From positions 1-10,460 of the forward strand of contig CABUGI010000065.1 of NCBI GenBank assembly GCA_902491055.1: a stretch of DNA of 10,460 nt, in the 5' to 3' direction. The notes below the pieces were generated by a model. The model did no database searches. It had not been told where the DNA came from and was given only the letters and a program-made list of their open reading frames with translations. The position numbers and the translations under genes were made by a program. This stretch comes from an uncultured Collinsella sp. (GTDB taxonomy: Bacteria; Actinomycetota; Coriobacteriia; Coriobacteriales; Coriobacteriaceae). Below, piece by piece: positions 5,620-10,460 of this stretch. The stretch's first letter is position 1. Every line of letters begins with the position of its first letter.

Positions 5620-6258
5620 CTAGACGGAAAAGACTATCTTGCGGCAGTTCCAGAAGTACTGGGCGCCCGAGATAACGGTCAAGACAACGGCAACGGCATA
5701 CAGGAAGCGCGACACCGAGTAGATGCCGAGCGTCAGCGCCACCGGGCCAAGGTGCAAGCCGGCCATAGCAAAAACGCACAGGTAACCGCAGATGGAAACC
5801 ATCGTGGTTGCCGTCTTGTACTTGCCGAGCTTATCGGCTGCAACGACCACACCGGCCGCACTCGCGACCATGCGAAGGGCGCTCACCAGCAGCTCGCGGA
5901 ACAGGATAATGAACACGGACCACACGGTCACCGCGCCAAAATCCAAGAACAGCAGCAAGGCCGAGAACACCAGCAGCTTGTCGGCGATGGGGTCCAAGAA
6001 CTTGCCGAAATCGGTGATCTCGTTACGCGAGCGTGCCAGATAACCGTCGACCTTATCGGTGCACGACAGGATCACATACAGAATGAAGGCAGCGGCGGCG
6101 AGCGGGCCGTCAAAGGTGCTCCAATCCGTACCGGCAACACTCGTGTGAGACAGAGCCGAGACGATCATGAACACCGGGATAAAGACGATGCGAACGCACG
6201 TCACGATGTTGGCGGGCGTCCAGACACTCGTCAGTTCCTTATTGCTCTCGTTTGCCAC
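5620..6258 (-). CDS. pgsA: CDP-diacylglycerol--glycerol-3-phosphate 3-phosphatidyltransferase
   Basis: Integral membrane enzyme that joins CDP-diacylglycerol and glycerol-3-phosphate to give phosphatidylglycerophosphate, the precursor of phosphatidylglycerol and cardiolipin. The complete CDP-alcohol phosphotransferase signature is visible: D68-x2-D71-G72-x2-A75-R76-x8-G85-x3-D89-x3-D93. The four aspartates are the metal and catalytic ligands. Several hydrophobic segments (about 19-36, 52-66, 95-115, 117-135, 150-172 and 175-200) fit the six-helix fold. Length (212 aa) is slightly above the usual 180-200. Translation starts at GTG, preceded by TAGGAG, which overlaps the rimO stop codon, so it is coupled to rimO (gap 9 nt). 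A related headgroup transferase is possible, but its position beside cinA and recA matches pgsA of other Gram-positive bacteria. Confidence 0.92.
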   Translation of the reverse strand: MANESNKELTSVWTPANIVTCVRIVFIPVFMIVSALSHTSVAGTDWSTFDGPLAAAAFILYVILSCTDKVDGYLARSRNEITDFGKFLDPIADKLLVFSALLLFLDFGAVTVWSVFIILFRELLVSALRMVASAAGVVVAADKLGKYKTATTMVSICGYLCVFAMAGLHLGPVALTLGIYSVSRFLYAVAVVLTVISGAQYFWNCRKIVFSV

Positions 6259-6267
6259 GACGCTCTC

Positions 6268-7617
6268 CTACTCCACAACATGACCGATAAGCTCATAGCA
6301 GAAGCTATCGGTAAACTCGACAGTCAGAATATCGCCCACGGACGCCTCGCTGGCGTCCAGATGCACCGCTCCATCGGAATCGGGCGCCTGGAACCAGGCA
6401 TGGCCGATCAGCTCGGCGCCGTCCTCGGTCTCTTCGATACCGTCGACGATCACCTGGGCGCGCTCGCCCACATGGGCGGCGGTGGCGGCAAAACCGAGCG
6501 ACTCGGCCAGGTCCATGGCCTCCTGGGCGCGCTCGAGCTTGACCTCTTCGTCGACCTGACCCTCCATCTTAGCGGCCAGGCTGCCCTCCTCCTGCGAGTA
6601 GGCAAAGACACTCGTGTAGTCAAAGCCGACGGTGTCCATAAAGTCGATAAGGTCACGGAACTCGTCGTCGGTCTCGGTCGGGAAGCCGACCATGGCCGTG
6701 GAACGGATCACGATGCCGGGGATACGCTCACGAAGGTCGCGGAACAGATCCTCGAGCTCCTGGCGCGAACCGGAGCGACGCATGGCCTTGAGAATGCGCG
6801 CGTCGCAGTGCTGCACGGGGATATCGATATAGGGCAGCACCTCGGGCGTATCACGAATGGTCTCAATGAGCTCGTCAGTCATGCCCTCGGGCTGCAGATA
6901 GAGCACGCGGACCCAGACGTTGTGCGGGCGCACGGCCTCGGCGACGGCACACAGCAGCTGCGCCAGATTGCGCGGCGAGCCATCGGCGACGTCCTCGTCG
7001 GCAAAGTCGGTACCCCAGATGCCCGTGTCCTGGCCGATCAGCACGATCTCGCGCACACCGCCGGCAACCAGGTCGCGCACCTCGGAGATGATGCTCTCGG
7101 CATTGCGCGAATGATAGCGGCCGCGGATGTAGGGAATCATGCAGAAGCTGCAGAAGCGGTTGCAGCCATCGGAAATCTTGACGTAAGCGACAGCACCCTC
7201 GACGGTACGTTTGACCTGCGGGATATAGGCTGCAATCTCACGCTCGACACGCAGCACGCCATCGATGACCGCCACGATGCCATCTTCCTCGTCGGCCTTC
7301 ACAAAGGCAGCGACCTCGGGCAGCTCGTCAGGCAGGTCATCGCCATAGCGCGACGGCACGCAGCCGCACATGACGATGGGGCAAGAACGAACGCCGTCCT
7401 GAACCTCGTTGGCGAGCTCGAGCGTGGTCTCGATGCTCTCGGACGTTGCGGAGGCGAGGAACGAGCATGTATTGACGATGGCGATATCGGCATCCTGCGG
7501 GTCGAATGCCTCCTCGTAGCCCGCGGCGGTCAAAAGAGAACGCATGCGGTCGGTGTCGACCTCGTTCTTAGCGCACCCGAGGGTGATGTAGAGTACGGAG
7601 CCCAACGGTGTATCCAT
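6268..7617 (-). CDS. rimO: Ribosomal protein uS12 methylthiotransferase RimO
   Basis: Radical-SAM enzyme that adds a methylthio group to a conserved aspartate of ribosomal protein uS12. The N-terminal UPF0004 domain supplies the three cysteines of the auxiliary iron-sulfur cluster, C15 (TLGCAKN), C51 (NTCSF) and C86 (CGC). The radical-SAM triad is C152-x3-C156-x2-C159 in SDGCNRFCSFCMIPYIRGR. A C-terminal TRAM domain covers about 385-449 and includes FQAPDSDGAVHL, the form typical of RimO rather than MiaB. Length (449 aa) is normal. The ATG at 7617 has an AAAGGA site about 12 nt upstream, which is a little far. It lies 27 nt after yajQ and ends 9 nt before pgsA, within one operon. MiaB/MtaB is the alternative, less likely from the TRAM sequence and the LGCAKN start. 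Confidence 0.95.
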   Translation of the reverse strand: MDTPLGSVLYITLGCAKNEVDTDRMRSLLTAAGYEEAFDPQDADIAIVNTCSFLASATSESIETTLELANEVQDGVRSCPIVMCGCVPSRYGDDLPDELPEVAAFVKADEEDGIVAVIDGVLRVEREIAAYIPQVKRTVEGAVAYVKISDGCNRFCSFCMIPYIRGRYHSRNAESIISEVRDLVAGGVREIVLIGQDTGIWGTDFADEDVADGSPRNLAQLLCAVAEAVRPHNVWVRVLYLQPEGMTDELIETIRDTPEVLPYIDIPVQHCDARILKAMRRSGSRQELEDLFRDLRERIPGIVIRSTAMVGFPTETDDEFRDLIDFMDTVGFDYTSVFAYSQEEGSLAAKMEGQVDEEVKLERAQEAMDLAESLGFAATAAHVGERAQVIVDGIEETEDGAELIGHAWFQAPDSDGAVHLDASEASVGDILTVEFTDSFCYELIGHVVE

Positions 7618-7644
7618 GTTGGAGAGCGGTCCTTTCGATTGATA

Positions 7645-8142
7645 TTAGCGGTAGTTGGTGAACTGCAGCGGCTGGCCGTAGTCCTGGTCGCGCAGGAACT
7701 GGATCACGGTCTGCAGCGCGTCCTTCGAAGCAGAGGAAACACGCAGCTTGTCGGCCTCGATGGTCACCTTGACCTTGAGCTTTTGGTCCTTGATGTCCTT
7801 GTTGATCTTCTTGGCGGTCGCCTGGTCGATACCCTCGACGATATGGCCGAGCACGCGCACGGTGCCGCCCGATGCCGCCTGCGGAGCATCCCACGAGACA
7901 GCCTTGAGGTCGATGCCGCGCTTGATGAGCTTGGAGCTCAGCACGTCGATAATCTGCTTGGAGACAAAGTCGGCCGGGGCGTTGATCGTAAAGAGCTTAT
8001 CGCCCTTCGAAAGCTCGATCGTGGCGCCGGAATCCTTAAGGTCATAGCGCTGGGAAATCTCGCGCGTGGTCTGCTGGAAGGCGTTGTCGACCTCTTGCAT
8101 GTTGACCTCGGACACGACGTCGAAGCTGGAATCTTTAGCCAT
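7645..8142 (-). CDS. yajQ: YajQ family nucleotide-binding protein
   Basis: A 165-residue cytosolic protein of the YajQ family (two ferredoxin-like domains). Some members bind cyclic di-GMP and act as transcription co-regulators; others were reported to bind nucleotides or RNA. The family pattern is clear: SFDVVSEVNMQEVDNAFQQ at the start, REISQRYDLKDSGATIEL (27-44), GGTVRVLGHIVEGIDQ (92-107), and a C-terminus ending in the typical PLQFTNYR. Full length is present. A good ribosome binding site (AAAGGA, 6 nt before the ATG) supports the start at 8142. It lies 26 nt after the rodZ-like gene and 27 nt before rimO. Whether this protein binds cyclic di-GMP cannot be told from sequence, and no cyclic di-GMP enzyme is in view. 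Confidence 0.95.
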   Translation of the reverse strand: MAKDSSFDVVSEVNMQEVDNAFQQTTREISQRYDLKDSGATIELSKGDKLFTINAPADFVSKQIIDVLSSKLIKRGIDLKAVSWDAPQAASGGTVRVLGHIVEGIDQATAKKINKDIKDQKLKVKVTIEADKLRVSSASKDALQTVIQFLRDQDYGQPLQFTNYR

Positions 8143-8168
8143 GATGGTTCCTTTCGCGTACGAGCAGC

Positions 8169-9698
8169 TTAGTAGCTATCGTACGAATAGTCGGTAGAAT
8201 CGGTGGGCGTCTGACCGTCAGTTGCGGTATCGGCGCCATCCGTGGACTGGGCATCGGTACCGTCGGTGGTATCGGCACCGTCGGTGGTATCGGTACCATC
8301 GGTGGTGTCGGTACCATCAGAACTTTCACCATTCTCGGAATCAGACGTCTCCTTCTTGGGAACGGTGATCGTCACACGCGCCACGCCCGAGGTCTTGGTA
8401 TCGTAACGAACCTTTTCACCGTTCTTGGTAACGGTGACATCGGAAGGCTTGGACGTGGTGATCTCGATCGAAGACTCGGGCGTGTACTCCTGCTCAAAGG
8501 GGCCAGTCGCCTGGGCGCCATAGACCGACTTGCCGTCAACCTTGACCTCAATCCACGCGGTCTTTCCCTTGGCAACGGAGACTTTGACCTTCGTGACCTC
8601 GTTCTCTTCCTTCTTGGCCGTCGTCTTGGTAGCGTCCGAATCAGTCGACTCATCCGTCGCCTCATCGGTGTCATCGTCCTCGTCGACCGTTTCGGTCTTC
8701 TTAGAAGACTTCTTGGTCGTCATCTTGGTAGCAGTGGGCGTCTCGGGCGTGTTCTCGGGCGCCGAAGATGCGCAGCCACGCAGAAGCACCACGATGAGCA
8801 CAATCAACAGCAGCACAACGGCACCGATGCCGGCGTAGACGATACGCGGATCGAGCCCGTTGTTTTGAGGAGTACGTGATCCGCCGCGTCCACGACCGGA
8901 ACTGCTGCGGCCGCCTCCCTGAGGCATACGACCGCGATTGCTATCGGAACGGCCGCGATAGCCGCCCTGGCCCTGAAGGCTGCGCTGACCCGAGCGGGGC
9001 GCAAGCTCACCGCGGCCTTGATAGCCACGCTGGCCCGAACGCGAAGCCGAAGAGCGCTGGCCATACGGCTGTGATTGAGAGCGAAGACGCGGCGTCACCT
9101 GCGTGGTATCGGCATCCGCATAGCCACCGCGAGAGCGTCCCATAGAGGCACCACGGTAACCGCGATCGGAATAGCCGCCGTCGCCGTAGCCGGCACGAGG
9201 GTCACGCGCCACGCCGCGGGCAGCGGGAAGTGCACGGTCCTCGGGCATCGGCGTACTGCGGAACCGGTCACGCTGTGAGCGAATCTCCTCGCCCGAACCC
9301 GTCTCGGTAATATAACCGGCCTGCTGAGGACGCTGTCCATAGCGGGTCGAACGACCGCCCTGAACCATCAGGAAGCGCCCGTTATCGACCGAGGAACGCG
9401 AATTGACGTAGCCGGCGGCGTCCTGAAAACGACCGCCCTGCTGGGACGTCTCGCGTTCGTATGCCATCAGGTCGTCAAAGTAGGCATTGACGACCTCGCG
9501 CGGATTGAGGCCCAAAAAGCGAGCATAGCTCGAAATCATGCCCTGCGCATAGCCGCGCGGCGGCATCGAGGCAAAGTTACCGGTCTCGAAAAACTCGATG
9601 ATCTGCGGCCTGATTTTGATGGTGTTGGCGACCTGCTGAATGGAAAGGCCCATTCGGCGACGCTGCTCGAGCAGCATGTCACCAAAGCGTGCAGCCAT
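8169..9698 (-). CDS. RodZ-like membrane protein with HTH and long Arg/Gly-rich linker
   Basis: A bitopic membrane protein of RodZ architecture. Residues 5-70 form an Xre/Cro-like helix-turn-helix (FGDMLLEQRRRMGLSIQQVA), which in RodZ binds the actin-like protein MreB. Residues about 85-283 are a very long low-complexity linker rich in R, G, S, Y and Q with many RG and RGG pairs. One transmembrane helix lies at 286-306. The outer part has an acidic/Lys/Thr stretch (315-366), a beta-rich domain resembling DUF4115 (about 367-446), and an Asp/Thr/Gly tail with TDTTDG repeats (450-509). RodZ proteins are usually 250-350 residues, so the linker and tail account for the large size (509 aa). The ATG overlaps the ftsK stop by one base (TGATG), with GGAGGA just upstream. 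The role in cell shape or division is inferred from architecture. Confidence 0.88.
   Translation of the reverse strand: MAARFGDMLLEQRRRMGLSIQQVANTIKIRPQIIEFFETGNFASMPPRGYAQGMISSYARFLGLNPREVVNAYFDDLMAYERETSQQGGRFQDAAGYVNSRSSVDNGRFLMVQGGRSTRYGQRPQQAGYITETGSGEEIRSQRDRFRSTPMPEDRALPAARGVARDPRAGYGDGGYSDRGYRGASMGRSRGGYADADTTQVTPRLRSQSQPYGQRSSASRSGQRGYQGRGELAPRSGQRSLQGQGGYRGRSDSNRGRMPQGGGRSSSGRGRGGSRTPQNNGLDPRIVYAGIGAVVLLLIVLIVVLLRGCASSAPENTPETPTATKMTTKKSSKKTETVDEDDDTDEATDESTDSDATKTTAKKEENEVTKVKVSVAKGKTAWIEVKVDGKSVYGAQATGPFEQEYTPESSIEITTSKPSDVTVTKNGEKVRYDTKTSGVARVTITVPKKETSDSENGESSDGTDTTDGTDTTDGADTTDGTDAQSTDGADTATDGQTPTDSTDYSYDSY
8253..8319 (-). repeat. 18-bp in-frame tandem repeat in the rodZ-like gene
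   Basis: Three adjacent 18-bp units (8253-8270, 8271-8288, 8289-8306) and a partial fourth (8307 to about 8319) differ by only one to three bases each. They encode repeats of the hexapeptide DGTDTT. Eighteen is a multiple of three, so gain or loss of a unit would keep the frame and change only the length of the extracytoplasmic tail. Confidence 0.85.
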
Positions 9699-10460
9699 CA
9701 GAATCCTCCAAACTCACGATCTTCACGTGCCATCTCGGCGTCGACAGATTCCAGCGCGGCAAGCCCCTCCTCGTCCAACAGGACCTCGCGCGGCTTGGAA
9801 CCGTCGGGCGGGCCGACGACACCCTTTTCTTCCAGCATGTCCATAATACGCCCGGCACGCGCATAGCCAACCTTCAGACGACGTTGCAGGCCAGATGTGG
9901 AGCCAAGCTGCGATTCCACCACAATATGGGCGGCTTCCCAAATGAGCGGATCATCGTCTTGCGGCTCGGCTACTCCGGTGCGGACAATACCGCCGCCACC
10001 CGCCATGGACATGGAAGCGGGCGCCACGGCAGACAGAATCTCCTCGTGGTAGTCGGGCTCGCTCTGCGACTTGACGAACTCGACAATCTCGTTGATTTCG
10101 TCATCCGAGACAAAGCAGCCCTGGATACGGCGAGGCTTGCCCCAGTCGACCTTTGAGAACAGCATGTCGCCCAAACCAGTGAGCTTTTCGGCGCCCATCT
10201 GATCAATGATGACGCGCGAGTCGATACCCGTGGCGACGTTAAAGGCGATGCGGTTGGTGATGTTAGCCTTGATAAGGCCCGTCACCACGTTAGAGCTCGG
10301 GCGCTGCGTGGCCACGATAAGGTGGATACCGGCGGCACGGCCCAGCTGAGCAATACGCACGATCGAGGCCTCGACATCCTTACCGGCGACCATCATCAGG
10401 TCCGAGAGCTCGTCGATGATGATGACCAGGTAGGGCATCTTTTGCGGCGGGTTATCGTAA
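9698..10460 (-). CDS. ftsK: DNA translocase FtsK, C-terminal part (5' end outside window)
   Basis: C-terminal 253 residues of an FtsK/SpoIIIE-family translocase, which pumps chromosomal DNA through the closing division septum. The reading frame is open to the window edge; the first visible residues are YDNPPQKMPY. The Walker B strand LVIIIDELSDLMM follows, then the HLIVATQRPS motif and the conserved TNRIAFNVATGIDSRVIID and LGDMLF segments of the motor. The last 65 residues are the gamma winged-helix domain (LQRRLKVGYARAGRIMDMLEEKGVVGP), which reads polar DNA sequences and marks this as FtsK/SpoIIIE rather than a secretion ATPase. The internal ATG at 10436-10438 is not the true start, because the family sequence continues upstream of it. 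The stop codon overlaps the start of the rodZ-like gene by one base. Confidence 0.96.
   Translation of the reverse strand, partial: YDNPPQKMPYLVIIIDELSDLMMVAGKDVEASIVRIAQLGRAAGIHLIVATQRPSSNVVTGLIKANITNRIAFNVATGIDSRVIIDQMGAEKLTGLGDMLFSKVDWGKPRRIQGCFVSDDEINEIVEFVKSQSEPDYHEEILSAVAPASMSMAGGGGIVRTGVAEPQDDDPLIWEAAHIVVESQLGSTSGLQRRLKVGYARAGRIMDMLEEKGVVGPPDGSKPREVLLDEEGLAALESVDAEMAREDREFGGF

Noticed and set aside
5752..8172. An 806-codon open frame on the plus strand opposite pgsA, rimO and yajQ
   Set aside because: It runs antisense across three well-recognised genes and has no recognisable domain. The translation has the low-complexity look (rich in H, L, G, D) typical of the opposite strand of GC-rich genes.
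1..10460. Mobile elements, CRISPR arrays, tRNA genes, toxin-antitoxin or defence systems
   Set aside because: No transposase, integrase, spaced palindromic repeats, cloverleaf or defence-type protein was seen. The window is a compact core-gene region on one strand.

Overview
The window reads as a chromosomal core segment from a fairly GC-rich Gram-positive bacterium. My best guess is the actinobacterial class Coriobacteriia, possibly Collinsella. That rests on gene order, the style of the proteins and an actinobacterial/Firmicutes-type LexA box. It is inference from recalled family traits, not a database match. Every gene I can support lies on the minus strand, so transcription runs from high to low coordinates. 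No rRNA, tRNA, CRISPR array, insertion sequence or phage gene is visible.

From right to left, the first transcription unit is the 3' end of ftsK (cut by the window edge), a RodZ-like membrane protein with an N-terminal helix-turn-helix, yajQ, rimO, pgsA and a stand-alone cinA C-terminal domain. These genes are packed tightly: a 1-nt overlap, then gaps of 26, 27, 9 and 12 nt. A GC-rich hairpin after cinA probably ends the unit. The second unit is recA-recX, driven by a promoter with a perfect 17-nt spacer that contains a 16-bp palindromic LexA (SOS) box. Upstream of it lies an array of six TTTGGTC-like motifs spaced about one helical turn apart. The third unit is rny (RNase Y) plus an uncharacterised GHKL ATPase, transcribed from a strong promoter next to the recX terminator. 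It has a leader of about 160 nt carrying two hairpins.

The order ftsK / rodZ-like / pgsA / cinA / recA / (recX) / rny is a recognised cluster in Gram-positive bacteria. It combines chromosome segregation (FtsK), cell shape (RodZ), phospholipid synthesis (PgsA), NMN salvage (CinA), recombinational repair (RecA, RecX) and mRNA decay at the membrane (RNase Y). The less ordinary parts are the phased repeat array upstream of recA, the ATPase gene coupled to rny with only 1 nt between them, the rny leader, and the very long Arg/Gly-rich disordered linker in the RodZ-like protein.

There is no gene-free stretch longer than 300 bases. The two largest gaps (2710-2966 and 4820-5076, each 257 nt) hold the regulatory elements listed. 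Positions 1-71 hold two inverted repeats and a probable ribosome binding site for a gene that starts just outside the window.
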